DNA from: Paenibacillus bouchesdurhonensis
GTDB lineage: Bacteria > Bacillota > Bacilli > Paenibacillales > Paenibacillaceae
Assembly: GCF_900155685.1 (NCBI RefSeq)
Contig: NZ_LT732548.1
Location: 461,232-525,231 of the forward strand
DNA: 64,000 nucleotides
Direction of reading: 5' to 3'
Shown: in pieces, positions 36,621 through 46,084 of the stretch
Layout of the letters: every line of letters starts with the position of its first letter
Numbering within the stretch: the first letter of the stretch is position 1
Translations under genes and position numbers: made by a program
Notes under the pieces: generated by a model
What the model was told of the DNA's origin: nothing
What the model saw: only the letters and a program-made list of their open reading frames with translations
Databases searched by the model: none

Positions 36621-37598
36621 TCAAACGCTGGAACGTTCAACGATCTTAAATCCGAGCTCCCGAATGATCGTGCTGCCGGTGGGTTCGGTTATATGCTTGT
36701 AGACGATGCCGAAGGCCTCTGCGCCGATTTCATTCAGTCGGTTGTCGATCGTAGTGATGCCAAGCAGCCTGGAGATGGGCTGGTTATCCAGGCCGATGAT
36801 GGCAAACTCCTCCGGAATGTGTACGCCTTGGTTTTGAGCGGCAATCATTAGGCCAGCGGCAACCTGATCTCCCGTAATCAGAATAGCGCTTGGCGGGTTG
36901 TCCATAGCCATGATATGCTTCAGCAGTTTAGCGCCATCCTCGAGATGAAGGCAGTTGTCGAAGATCCAGGATTCACGGCTCTCCCCTTCAAGGGAAGCCA
37001 GGGTATCGAGGTATGCCTTGTGCCGGATAGCGCTGCTGGCGCTATTCCTGCGGTTGACCGTGTAGCCGATACGGCGGTGTCCTTTGTCCCATAAGTAGGT
37101 GAGTGCTTTTTGAAAGGAGGCATAATGATCGAAATAAACGCAGGACAAGGCTCGATCGCGTACTTCCTCACAGAGCGTAATGGGGCCGTACTTGGCATAT
37201 TTTTCGATTTGGTTCAAGGATAATGAACGTGAGACGACGATGAGTCCATCTACGATTTTATCTCTCAGCATGTGAAGTGCCTTGCGTTCCTCGTGAGCCC
37301 GATAGCCGGTCTGGAACAGCATCAGCTGGTAATTCACCTGCAATGCCTGCTGTCCGATCCCTTCCACGACCTTGCTAAAGTAGGCATTGTTGATTTGAGG
37401 GAGAATGACGCCGATCGTTTGCGTCGCTCCTTTGACCAGATTGACAGCGTTCATGTTGCGTGAATATTGCAAACGCTCGATGGCAGCTTCAACGGCTCTG
37501 CGTTTATCCTCTCGGACATAAGGATGATCATTCAGTACCCGGGATACCGTGCTGACAGACACGCCGGCAGCTTCGGCGATTTGCTTTATATTTGGCAC
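36621..37598 (-). CDS. LacI family transcriptional regulator
   Basis: 325 residues. The N-terminal LacI helix-turn-helix and hinge (NIKQIAEAAGVSVSTVSRVL) are followed by a periplasmic-binding-like effector domain ('TQTIGVILPQINNAYFSKVVEG', 'FAIIGLDNQPISRL'). The GTG start has GGAGGG 10 bases upstream. It probably controls a sugar utilisation gene in trans or the MFS transporter gene, which lies behind it in the same direction. The effector is unknown. Confidence 0.92.
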   Translation of the reverse strand: MPNIKQIAEAAGVSVSTVSRVLNDHPYVREDKRRAVEAAIERLQYSRNMNAVNLVKGATQTIGVILPQINNAYFSKVVEGIGQQALQVNYQLMLFQTGYRAHEERKALHMLRDKIVDGLIVVSRSLSLNQIEKYAKYGPITLCEEVRDRALSCVYFDHYASFQKALTYLWDKGHRRIGYTVNRRNSASSAIRHKAYLDTLASLEGESRESWIFDNCLHLEDGAKLLKHIMAMDNPPSAILITGDQVAAGLMIAAQNQGVHIPEEFAIIGLDNQPISRLLGITTIDNRLNEIGAEAFGIVYKHITEPTGSTIIRELGFKIVERSSV

Positions 37599-37776
37599 TG
37601 TAGGTGAACCCTCCCTTCATCCAATATTTTTGCGGTAAACATTTGATCTGAAATGCATTTCATAGTTTAAACTAAAGAAGCACCACAGAAAACAACGCTT
37701 TTGCTGTTTGGCGTAACCGGCTTGTAGCTGGGCGTGACGAGGCAGAGAGTTGTTTTCTTTTTTGTCGTGCTTTAGA

Positions 37777-37806
37777 AAAGTCCGGCGCTCCTTCGAGCAC
37801 CGGACA
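37777..37806 (-). terminator. Terminator of the MFS transporter gene
   Basis: On the minus strand, GTCCGGTGCTC and GAGCGCCGGAC form a stem around GAAG, followed by TTTT. It lies 11 bases after the MFS stop codon. Confidence 0.85.
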
Positions 37807-37816
37807 GGTCAGAGGC

Positions 37817-39034
37817 TTAAGGTTCTTCGGATAAAGGGATCGGCGAGTATCCGGCCTTGTAAATACGGTACCACATGGCGGCAAAGCCTGCTGCACCGAA
37901 TAAAGTGAATGCGACGCCGATCCGGTACATAATGACTGCCCCGAAGCTCTGGAACAGCCACCCGCCGAGGAATCCGGCGAGAATGAAAGCGAGGCCGCTC
38001 AGCGCAAAAGCATAGACAGCTTGTCCAGAGGAGCGTAAGGGACGAGGCAGCAGAAGGGCAGTCAACCGCGTGCCTACATAGAAGAAGCCGCCGAATGTCA
38101 CGGAATGGAGTACCTGGATGAAGATGATTTGCAATGGTGTAGAAGCCACCGACATCAGCTGCCACCGAAGAGCGAACAGGAGGCTGACAATCGTGATGCA
38201 AGCCATGAGATAGGTCATCCTGCGCTTTAGGAAGCGGTGCAGCAAAGTAAAGGCGCCTGCCTCAAATAGGGTGGACAGGAATACCGCCCCGCCGACCTCC
38301 AGCCGCGAGCTGCCCAAATCATTCATGAACAGCGGCATAAATATCGTATTAACGGCATTAGGAATGGAGACCATGACCCCAAACACAATGAAGGCGATAA
38401 AGTACTTGTTTTGCACGACCCGGGCAATCTCATACGATTTTAGCCAAGGCGTGTTCGTTGTCTTGCGAATGGACGGAAGCATGAGGGCTGATCCAATCGC
38501 CAGCATTAAAGTCATGCTGAACAGCAGAGAAATGCCGTTATGGCCAACCTGGTCAATGATTACGCCTGCGGTCAGGGCGAGCAAAGTCCAGCCTAAAGAA
38601 CCCCATATTCGATAAGTGCTGAATTTTAAATGGGTTCCTTCAATATACCCCAATACAAGGCTGTTGTTTTGCGATAACAGGGGGCTCTGGAAGAAGTACA
38701 GCAGAATCATCGTAAGATAGAGCATATTGTAGGTACTGACTTGGAACACCATGTGTCCAGCTATAAGCAAGCCTGTAAGCATAATAAGCAGTATAATCCG
38801 AATATTCTGAGAGCGGTCGCTTAGATATCTCCAGAATGGATGGGCAAAGAAGGAGACCAAAGGGGCAATCGCCATCAGGCTGCCAATCTCCAGCTTGTTC
38901 ATCCCCACGTCCAACAAATATAATTGGAAGAAGGCCGCGAAGATAACCATAGTCCCATAAATGAAAAAATTAAGCAGCCCTAAGGGCAGTAAAGAATTTG
39001 ACGGATTCTCAGTATAATTCCGCAAACGCGCCAT
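37817..39034 (-). CDS. MFS transporter (MFS_1_like/YwbF type)
   Basis: 405 residues with twelve membrane helices. The start is 'LGLLNFFIYGTMVIFAAFFQLYLLDVGM', with 'APLVSFFAHPFWRYLSDRSQ' as the conserved loop 2-3 motif and 'KFSTYRIWGSLGW' typical of the LacY-like MFS_1_like group. A TTG at 39025 fits the AGAAGGG site better than the ATG at 39034, which is only 1 base away from it. The substrate is likely a sugar or nucleoside but is not determined. Confidence 0.87.
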   Translation of the reverse strand: MARLRNYTENPSNSLLPLGLLNFFIYGTMVIFAAFFQLYLLDVGMNKLEIGSLMAIAPLVSFFAHPFWRYLSDRSQNIRIILLIMLTGLLIAGHMVFQVSTYNMLYLTMILLYFFQSPLLSQNNSLVLGYIEGTHLKFSTYRIWGSLGWTLLALTAGVIIDQVGHNGISLLFSMTLMLAIGSALMLPSIRKTTNTPWLKSYEIARVVQNKYFIAFIVFGVMVSIPNAVNTIFMPLFMNDLGSSRLEVGGAVFLSTLFEAGAFTLLHRFLKRRMTYLMACITIVSLLFALRWQLMSVASTPLQIIFIQVLHSVTFGGFFYVGTRLTALLLPRPLRSSGQAVYAFALSGLAFILAGFLGGWLFQSFGAVIMYRIGVAFTLFGAAGFAAMWYRIYKAGYSPIPLSEEP

Positions 39035-39183
39035 TCCCTTCTGTCCAAATCGATAGCTTATAATAAAATGATGGATACGTTCTCAATGTAACACATGGAC
39101 GAAAAAGGATACAAACCATCTTTTACCGTATTAACTGGAATATTACTAATTATAACCTTTCTTTAACATAAGGAGACGATAAG

Positions 39184-39822
39184 ATGGAATGGACGGCAAT
39201 TATTCTAGCTGGAGGCAAGTCGAGCCGGATGGGAAGGAATAAAGCTGTTTTGCCGTTGGGAGGGCAGACTGTCATTGAGCGCTTGATCATGGAGCTGCAG
39301 AAGGTTACCGAGGAGATCATCATCTCCTGTGGACAATCGGGCGATTATGCCGGGCTGGGCCTTCCAGTGCTGCCTGACATCTATCCAGAGTGTGGGCCGC
39401 TGGCCGGATTGCATGCCGGGCTTGCGGCATCGACTCACCGGTGGAATCTTGTCGTGAGCTGTGACATGCCCTTCATGAACGCATACTTAGCTCAATATTT
39501 GGCGGAGCGGGCTCTGGAGCTGGAGAGCCGGGGAGCTCAGGAAGGCGAGAGGGAAATCGAGGCGGTCATTCCCCGCGTGAACGGTCAACTGCACCCGCTG
39601 CTGGCCATGTACCGCCGCAGCGTATTGCCCGGCCTTGAGGGGACGCTGGGCGAGGGCTGCTTGAAGGTGCAGCAATGGACTTCAGGACTTGCAGCCAATT
39701 ATGTAACCGGGGAAGAGCTGAGCCGTGCCTCGGGCTTGCCCCCAGAGCAGCTTGTCTTTAATATGAACCGGCCGGAGGATTATCAAGCCGCGCAGTCTCA
39801 TTTTGAACAAAATAACAAATAA
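39184..39822 (+). CDS. mobA: Molybdenum cofactor guanylyltransferase
   Basis: 212 residues. The nucleotide-binding signature LAGGKSSRMGRNKAVLPLGG lies near residues 8-27, then 'PVLPDIYPECGPLAGLHAGL' and 'VVSCDMPFM' with the metal-binding Asp. It attaches GMP to molybdopterin to make the MGD cofactor used by the oxidoreductase at 31252. TAAGGAG precedes the ATG. Confidence 0.93.
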   Translation: MEWTAIILAGGKSSRMGRNKAVLPLGGQTVIERLIMELQKVTEEIIISCGQSGDYAGLGLPVLPDIYPECGPLAGLHAGLAASTHRWNLVVSCDMPFMNAYLAQYLAERALELESRGAQEGEREIEAVIPRVNGQLHPLLAMYRRSVLPGLEGTLGEGCLKVQQWTSGLAANYVTGEELSRASGLPPEQLVFNMNRPEDYQAAQSHFEQNNK

Positions 39823-39857
39823 AGAGGGAACTTAAACTTGTGGGCGCCTCTTTTTAT
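39821..39857 (+). terminator. Weak terminator after mobA
   Basis: AAAGAGG (39821-39827) pairs with CCTCTTT across a long loop, followed by T. It overlaps the mobA stop codon. Confidence 0.45.
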
Positions 39858-40085
39858 GCCAGTCGCAGAGTTAACCAAAATGTAAAATATATCATATAAA
39901 GCGTTTTCATTTGTGGAGTATAATGAAATTAGCGATACATGACCCCCTTAATCATGTGTCGGTATATGTCACTTGGATGATTTCCGAGCTAACAGGGAAT
40001 CATCTTTTTTTCAAAAAAGCGAGGCATAAACATTCACATACGAGCCTATACTTGTCTTATATTTCTTCGCAGGGAGATGACCAAT

Positions 40086-40781
40086 ATGACGATGTTGTTC
40101 AAAGAACCTGTTCAAGCATCGCCGGAACAAATCATTTGGCTGGAGCGTCGAGGCTGGGTATATGAACTGCTGATGGATTTTCTGAGCCGCCCGCCGCGTA
40201 TGTCTTTAATTGCTCAATGGCGGCAACGCGCCGAGCTCACCCACAGAATTCCTAACAGCAGAGGCGGCAAACGACTGAGAAGTTATTTGGAGAGCATACC
40301 CGAACAGCATTTTCGTAGTGTGTGCTATCAGGAGGCGGAGGAGTATAAACGGCTCTTTATGGGAAATCAGGCTGCGCTCATTCCATGTGAGGGGAAGTTC
40401 CGGGCTAAAAGGGACGGAGCCGATGCCTTTGCTTGTCTCTCTCATATCCGCAGCATGTATGCGGATAGCGGTGTAGTTTTTAATAAATTGTATGGTGAGA
40501 GCGACGATCATATCGCCATGGAGCTGGAGTTTATGGCGGTAATGGCAGAAGGGATGCGCAGCAGGGCAAATTCAAGCCATATGCGGCACAGCTGTTTGGA
40601 ACTGGCTGATACCCAAATACGCTTCCTCGAAATTCACTTGGTAAAATGGGCGCCGCGGTTCGCGGAGGAGCTGATCCGGGCAACGAAGAGTCCGCTGTAT
40701 AGCGGATTAGCTGAGCTGCTGAGAGAGTTCCTGGCCTATGACCTGGAGCAGCTTCGCAAGTGGAGAGCGGAAACAAGCTAG
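40086..40781 (+). CDS. TorD/NarJ-type molybdoenzyme chaperone
   Basis: 231 residues and all-alpha. TorD-family patterns are 'YELLMDFLSRPPR', 'EAEEYKRLFMGNQAALIPCEGKFR' (the conserved E-Y-x-x-L-F-x-G...P-x-E/C core) and 'HIAMELEFMAVMAEGM'. Such chaperones hold the apo-enzyme for cofactor insertion. AGGGAG is 9 bases before ATG 40086, so I prefer it to ATG 40077, which is only 1 base from the site. The partner is presumably the molybdopterin oxidoreductase 7 kb upstream, since no reductase is adjacent. Confidence 0.85.
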   Translation: MTMLFKEPVQASPEQIIWLERRGWVYELLMDFLSRPPRMSLIAQWRQRAELTHRIPNSRGGKRLRSYLESIPEQHFRSVCYQEAEEYKRLFMGNQAALIPCEGKFRAKRDGADAFACLSHIRSMYADSGVVFNKLYGESDDHIAMELEFMAVMAEGMRSRANSSHMRHSCLELADTQIRFLEIHLVKWAPRFAEELIRATKSPLYSGLAELLREFLAYDLEQLRKWRAETS

Positions 40782-40838
40782 CTTTGATTAGTAAGCTCAT
40801 CTGCGTACAAAGTATATATCATTTTAGGAAAAAAGAAA

Positions 40839-40893
40839 GGGACGATCCGCCAAGGTGCTGCATGTATGCCGCCCGGCAGATCGTCCCTGTTTG
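40839..40893 (+). terminator. Terminator after the TorD-type gene
   Basis: GGGACGATC (40839-40847) pairs with GATCGTCCC (40879-40887), with inner GCC/GGC pairs, followed by TGTTTG. Confidence 0.75.
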
Positions 40894-41008
40894 ATATTCA
40901 CGGATACGTTATAATATATAGGAGGAGTATTTAACATTTTATTAGGAAGAAAGTTAGGGATCATGTAGAATAGAACTACTGCAGCATACTGTGTAAAGGA
41001 GTACAACC

Positions 41009-42517
41009 ATGAGACGTGGATTACAAATTTTAATTATCGCCGCCATACTTATTGCTTTTTATTATTTTGGATTCGGCGTCTTCGGCAAATTCGGAGGTAC
41101 CCTGGTCAGTATTTTTCAGACCTTGACTGTCATTACGATTGGTTTTGCGATATTTATGGAGAATCGAAACCCCTCGAGTACCGTGGCATGGATTCTGGTG
41201 CTGGGTCTGCTTCCGGTTGTTGGCCTTGTTTTTTATTTCCTGTTTGGCCAAAACTACTTTAAACGCCGGAACTTCGATAAAAAAGCGGAAGAGGATCGCA
41301 AGAGCTACGAGCGCATCGATAATAATGCTTATATGCTGCCTAGAGATTTATCGCAGTTCACGCCCGAGGAGCAGCGGCTGCTTCAGCTGTCCCAGCGATT
41401 GGCGCGGACGCCCTTTTCGATGGCTACTCGGACAAAAGTGCTGACGAACGGCGAGGAGACCTTTTCTTCGCTCTTAAGGGAACTGAAGAAGGCTGAGCAT
41501 CACATACATATGGAGTACTATATTTACCGGGCCGACGACATCGGGCGGGAAATCCAAAAGACCCTGATGGAGAAGGCCAGGGCCGGGGTTGAGGTCAGGT
41601 TTATGTTCGATGCGGTCGGCAGCATCGGGCTGCCGAAGTCTTTCATCCGCGAGCTGGAGGAGGCCGGGGTTAAGGTCGGCATTTATGGACAAGTCCGATT
41701 TCTAGCCTTATCCAGCCGTGTAAACTATCGGAACCACCGAAAGATCGTCGTGATCGATGGGAGGACGGGGTTCATCGGCGGCTTGAATGTAGGAGATGAA
41801 TATTTAAGCCGCAGCAAAACGTATGGCTTCTGGCGGGACACGCACATGCTCGTCAAAGGCGAGGCGGTTCGTTCGCTGCAAATTATTTTTCTACAGGACT
41901 GGAAGTATGTTACCGGGGAGACAATCATGTCTCTGCCTTATCTGTCTCCCGAGCTGGAAACCGGGTGCGGCGGTGCGGTGCAAATTGTGCCTAGCGGCCC
42001 TGATAATGAAAGTCGTACGTTGAAAAACATCTTCTTCTCGATGATGTCTTCAGCCAAAAAATCGATCTGGCTGGCGACACCGTATTTCATTCCTGATGAT
42101 GATATATTTACGGCGCTCAAAATAGCGGGCTTATCCGGGCTGGACGTACGGATTCTATTTCCGGCCAAGCCGGATAAATGGCTTCCGTTCTTGGCTTCGC
42201 ATTCTTATTTTCCGGAGCTGCTGGAAGCTGGGGTGAAAATTTTCGAATACGAAAAAGGCTTCCTCCATTCCAAGCTGCTTATTGTCGATGGAGAAATCGC
42301 CACGGTGGGTACGGCCAATATGGACATGCGCAGCTTTCACTTGAATTTTGAGGTAAATGCTCTGCTCGTGCGGAGCGACAGCATTGCGCAAATGGTTAAA
42401 GATTTTGAGCGGGATTTATTGTTTACGAAGCAAATCGAGTACAAGGAGTTTATGGAGAAGAAGCTGTTCGTAAGGTTTATGGAGTCTGCGGCACGGCTAT
42501 TCTCTCCATTGTTGTAG
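41009..42517 (+). CDS. cls: Cardiolipin synthase
   Basis: 502 residues. Two N-terminal membrane helices are followed by two phospholipase-D HKD motifs: HRKIVVIDG near residue 242 and HSKLLIVDG near 421. It joins two phosphatidylglycerols to cardiolipin at the membrane. AAAGGAG precedes the ATG. The length is typical for Bacillus-type Cls. It is monocistronic. Confidence 0.95.
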   Translation: MRRGLQILIIAAILIAFYYFGFGVFGKFGGTLVSIFQTLTVITIGFAIFMENRNPSSTVAWILVLGLLPVVGLVFYFLFGQNYFKRRNFDKKAEEDRKSYERIDNNAYMLPRDLSQFTPEEQRLLQLSQRLARTPFSMATRTKVLTNGEETFSSLLRELKKAEHHIHMEYYIYRADDIGREIQKTLMEKARAGVEVRFMFDAVGSIGLPKSFIRELEEAGVKVGIYGQVRFLALSSRVNYRNHRKIVVIDGRTGFIGGLNVGDEYLSRSKTYGFWRDTHMLVKGEAVRSLQIIFLQDWKYVTGETIMSLPYLSPELETGCGGAVQIVPSGPDNESRTLKNIFFSMMSSAKKSIWLATPYFIPDDDIFTALKIAGLSGLDVRILFPAKPDKWLPFLASHSYFPELLEAGVKIFEYEKGFLHSKLLIVDGEIATVGTANMDMRSFHLNFEVNALLVRSDSIAQMVKDFERDLLFTKQIEYKEFMEKKLFVRFMESAARLFSPLL

Positions 42518-42572
42518 CTTGTTCTGGGCTCTTTCGGTAGACCCGAGATCGACGATAATAAGGAGGGGCAAT

Positions 42573-43601
42573 ATGGGAAATACATCCGGACGCAAAAGTG
42601 AGCATATTCGCATTTGTCTGGAGGAGCAGGTAGGCGCAGAAGGCGTCCTGACCGGGTTTCAGAAATATGCTTTTCGGCATAATGCGCTTCCTGAATTGAA
42701 CTTCGATGAAATCAGCTTGAAGACAGCTTTCTTGGGAGCTGCTGTCCGGACACCGTTCTTGATCAGCTCGATGACTGGCGGAAGCGAGCTCGCTGGAGTG
42801 ATCAATGAGCGCCTTGCTGAAGTTGCGGAGCAGCGCGGCTGGGCATTGGGCGTAGGCTCTGTCCGGGCGGCGGTCGAACGGGAGGAGCTGGCGGCCACGT
42901 TTGCTGTGCGCAGCAAGGCGCCCACAATTCCCGTTATCGCCAACTTGGGTGCCGTTCAGCTGAATTACGGCTTCGGGGTAGAGCAATGTATGCGAGCGGT
43001 AGACATTGCCGGGGCGGATATGCTGGTGCTGCATCTCAATGGGCTGCAGGAAATATTTCAGCCCGAGGGCAATACTGCATTTCATGGTGTGCTGGCTCGG
43101 ATTGAGGAGCTGTGCAAGAAGCTGCAGGTTCCCGTTGGGGTGAAGGAAGTCGGCTGGGGGATCGACGGCGCGACCTCGAAGCGGTTATGTGACGCGGGTG
43201 CCGCATTCATTGATGTGGCAGGCGCTGGCGGAACGTCCTGGAGCCAAGTGGAGAAATTCCGCAGCGCTGATTCGGTGCGGCGCAGCGCAGCGGATGCATT
43301 TGCGGATTGGGGCATTCCTACCGCCGAATGCATCCGCGAAGTACGGACGGCGGTGCCGGACGTCGCTCTGATCGGCAGCGGGGGCCTGAACACCGGTGTA
43401 GACGCGGCCAAAGCGCTGGCGCTTGGCGCGGATCTGGCCGGGTTCGGCCGGGCGCTGCTGGAACCAGCGGTGCAATCGGTGGAGGCGCTCGATGCGCAAT
43501 TGGAGCGCGTCGAGCTGGAGCTCCGCACCGCTATGTTCGGGATCGGCGCTGGCAATATTGCGGCGCTGAAGGGTACGGCGCGGCTGGTGCGCCGGGAATA
43601 A
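42573..43601 (+). CDS. fni: Isopentenyl-diphosphate delta-isomerase, type 2 (FMN)
   Basis: 342 residues. RKSEHIRICLEEQV starts the enzyme, then 'SSMTGGSELAGVINERLAEVAEQRGWALGVGSVRAA', 'HLNGLQEIFQPEGN', 'VGVKEVGWG' and 'IDVAGAGGTSW'. This is the TIM-barrel type 2 enzyme that interconverts IPP and DMAPP using reduced FMN. ATG 42573 follows AAGGAGGGG. Its presence fits bacteria that lack type 1 Idi. Confidence 0.93.
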   Translation: MGNTSGRKSEHIRICLEEQVGAEGVLTGFQKYAFRHNALPELNFDEISLKTAFLGAAVRTPFLISSMTGGSELAGVINERLAEVAEQRGWALGVGSVRAAVEREELAATFAVRSKAPTIPVIANLGAVQLNYGFGVEQCMRAVDIAGADMLVLHLNGLQEIFQPEGNTAFHGVLARIEELCKKLQVPVGVKEVGWGIDGATSKRLCDAGAAFIDVAGAGGTSWSQVEKFRSADSVRRSAADAFADWGIPTAECIREVRTAVPDVALIGSGGLNTGVDAAKALALGADLAGFGRALLEPAVQSVEALDAQLERVELELRTAMFGIGAGNIAALKGTARLVRRE

Positions 43602-43763
43602 ACGATATTTCGATTAATTCCGATACGTTTACACAGATTTCCATTGCGTTTCTGGGTTTTCCCCCTTATATTGGAACTAGAAGCTGATTTACCGGTACGA
43701 CACCAGGAGACGATGCTTGGAACGGTAATGAGCCCAGGAACACAAACTAGGGGGGATTTTGAA

Positions 43764-44324
43764 ATGAAACCATCGATTTGGAAATGGAGTACTCGCACGG
43801 TCGTAACGATCGGCATCGGTGCAGCGCTGTACGGAGCGACGAGCTGGATCGGCATTTCGATCGGCATGAACACGCAGCTGCGGCCTTCGATTGCGCTGCT
43901 GGCGATCTTCGGGGCGCTATTCGGCCCGATCGTAGGATTTTTTGCCGGCTTCCTCGGCCATGTCATCAATGATTTTATTACGAATGGCACCGTTTGGTGG
44001 GGGTGGGCGCTCGGCTCAGGAATTACCGCCGCCTTCATGGGACTGATCTATTTAGCCAAAGGCTTTAATCCGCAGGACGGAGAGATTCGGAAGGTGCATA
44101 TCATACAATTTATCGTTTATGGCATCATCGGAATATTTGCAGCCTTGGCTTTCTCGTATTTGTTTGATATTTATGTCATGGGCGAGCCTGGCGACAAGGT
44201 CGTCGTTCAAGCGATCGTCGCAGGGCTTGCGAATACAGCCGTCTTTTTCATTCTGGGCATTCCGGCCGTATGGGCTTATGCAAAACGCAATCGGAATGAT
44301 ACGAACCTGAGTGTAGACAGTTAG
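43764..44324 (+). CDS. ECF transporter S component (UPF0397 type)
   Basis: 186 residues with five or six membrane helices. 'TVVTIGIGAALYGATSWIGI', 'LAIFGALFGPIVGFFAGFLGHVINDF' and 'TVWWGWALGSG' match UPF0397-type S components, often annotated as riboflavin-type. It binds the vitamin or other small substrate; the substrate is not proven. GGGGGGA precedes ATG 43764. The 162-base leader has no riboswitch I can recognise. It is the first gene of a complete ECF operon. Confidence 0.87.
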   Translation: MKPSIWKWSTRTVVTIGIGAALYGATSWIGISIGMNTQLRPSIALLAIFGALFGPIVGFFAGFLGHVINDFITNGTVWWGWALGSGITAAFMGLIYLAKGFNPQDGEIRKVHIIQFIVYGIIGIFAALAFSYLFDIYVMGEPGDKVVVQAIVAGLANTAVFFILGIPAVWAYAKRNRNDTNLSVDS

Positions 44325-44338
44325 GAGCTTATGTCTTT

Positions 44339-46084
44339 ATGCAGCCTGTGATTTCATTTCGGAACTTTAGTTTTCGTTATAAGAAGCAGTCGAAGCCGAC
44401 TTTGATCAACATCAATCTCGACATCCTTCATGGCGAGAAAATATGGATCGCCGGGCCAAGCGGCTCCGGCAAGTCAACATTAGCCCATTGCATCAATGGG
44501 CTAATTCCCTTTTCCTACAGGGGGGAGATTTCAGGGGAGTTATATCTAAACGGGCAGCCCGCGGCTTCGCTTGGGATTTTTGAACGGAGCCGCTCCGTAG
44601 GAACGATCCTGCAAAATCCGGATGCCCAGTTCGTAGGTCAGACGGTAGGAGAAGATGTCGCTTTCCAAATGGAGAATGAGGCGATACCGCAGTCTGAAAT
44701 GCAAGCCAAGGTTATTTCTTCGCTGGATATGGTAGGCATGCTGGCTTATGAGTCGCAGGGGCCGCATGATTTGTCAGGCGGCCAGAAGCAAAGTGTATCG
44801 CTTGCCGGAGTTCTGACGACCCAGGCGGATATTCTGTTGTTCGATGAGCCGTTGGCGAATTTAGACCCGGTCAGCGGAGTGCGTGCCATGGCGCTGATCG
44901 ATGATATCCATCATCGCAGCGGCAAAACGGTAATAATTATTGAGCATCGAGTGGAAGATGTGCTGGAGCAGCCGGTGGATCGGATCGTCGTCATGGACGG
45001 CGGGGAGATCGTAGCCGTAGACAGTCCGGAGAGAATGCTAGCTGACGGCATATTGCCGAGGCATGGACTTCGCCAGCCGCTCTTTCTGGAGGCGCTAGCT
45101 TATGCCGGAGCTTCCGCGGCTGAATGGAGTCATTTGGCTCTGGCTCATCCGAAGAGCTCGGACGCAAGTATAATGAAGCCAGCCGAGCTTGAGGAGCTAT
45201 GTATAAATTTGGAGGAATGGATTAGTTCCATCCCGTCAAGCCCCTTGCGGGACAGCGTGCAGACCGATCCGCTGCTGGAAGTGAGGGATGTTACATATGC
45301 TTATTCCGGGGGACGGAATGTCGTCCGGGACGTTTCTTTTCATATCAATGAAGGCGAAACGGTAGCTTTGCTTGGCAATAATGGGGCAGGAAAATCCACG
45401 TTGTCCGGCCTGATTACCGGACTAATGAAGCCCCGTTCGGGCGAAATCACTTTGCGGGGCGAGAATATAAATGCCTGGTCAATCCGCCGCCGGGGCGAGC
45501 GCATCGGCTATGTATTGCAAAATCCACACCAGATGATTACGCAGCATATGATCCGCGATGAAGTAGGGCTTGGCCTCGTCGCTCGCGGCGTAGCAGCGGA
45601 GGAACGAGAGGAGCGAATCAGCGAGGCGCTGCGCGTATGTGGGCTGTATCCGTACCGGAACTGGCCTGTGTCTGCACTTAGCTTCGGACAGAAGAAGCGC
45701 CTGTGCATCGCCTCCGTACTTGTACTGGATCCGGCTCTCATTATTTTGGATGAACCGACGGCAGGGCAGGATTTCCGCCACTACACTGAGTTCATGGGCT
45801 TTATTGAACAGCTCGCGGCTCGGGGGACGGCTTTTTTGTTCATCACCCATGACATGCATTTGGCTCTGGAATATGCGGATCGTGCAGTTGTTCTGGCCGA
45901 TGGGGAAGTCATTGCCGCTGATAGGGTTGCTGCCGTACTGTCGAATGATGAGGTGACGGGCAGGGCACGGCTGCGGGAAGACAGCTTGTCCCGGTTTGCC
46001 AAAGCCTGCGGCTTACCTGAGCCAGCCCGTTTAGTACAGGCTTTTCTTACGGTAAAAAAGGGGGTGCAGCACCCTCATGAGTAG
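44339..46084 (+). CDS. ECF transporter ATPase, fused double ABC domain
   Basis: 581 residues with two complete ABC domains in one chain. Domain 1 has Walker A GPSGSGKST, signature LSGGQKQ and Walker B ILLFDEP. Domain 2 (from about residue 318) has GNNGAGKST, LSFGQKK and LIILDEP. The middle part is a linker with a DUF3744-like position. It combines the A and A' ATPases of an ECF transporter, as in YkoD-type systems. It starts 14 bases after the S gene and overlaps the T gene by 8 bases. Confidence 0.93.
   Translation: MQPVISFRNFSFRYKKQSKPTLININLDILHGEKIWIAGPSGSGKSTLAHCINGLIPFSYRGEISGELYLNGQPAASLGIFERSRSVGTILQNPDAQFVGQTVGEDVAFQMENEAIPQSEMQAKVISSLDMVGMLAYESQGPHDLSGGQKQSVSLAGVLTTQADILLFDEPLANLDPVSGVRAMALIDDIHHRSGKTVIIIEHRVEDVLEQPVDRIVVMDGGEIVAVDSPERMLADGILPRHGLRQPLFLEALAYAGASAAEWSHLALAHPKSSDASIMKPAELEELCINLEEWISSIPSSPLRDSVQTDPLLEVRDVTYAYSGGRNVVRDVSFHINEGETVALLGNNGAGKSTLSGLITGLMKPRSGEITLRGENINAWSIRRRGERIGYVLQNPHQMITQHMIRDEVGLGLVARGVAAEEREERISEALRVCGLYPYRNWPVSALSFGQKKRLCIASVLVLDPALIILDEPTAGQDFRHYTEFMGFIEQLAARGTAFLFITHDMHLALEYADRAVVLADGEVIAADRVAAVLSNDEVTGRARLREDSLSRFAKACGLPEPARLVQAFLTVKKGVQHPHE

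Noticed and set aside
43602-43763. Riboswitch upstream of the ECF operon
   Set aside because: I compared it with TPP, FMN, cobalamin, preQ1 and folate riboswitch core sequences and found no match. A covariance search would be needed to exclude a new class.
42659-44038. Long leftward frames over the isomerase gene
   Set aside because: They are antisense to a clear type 2 IPP isomerase, with Ser/Ala/Pro-rich shadow composition.
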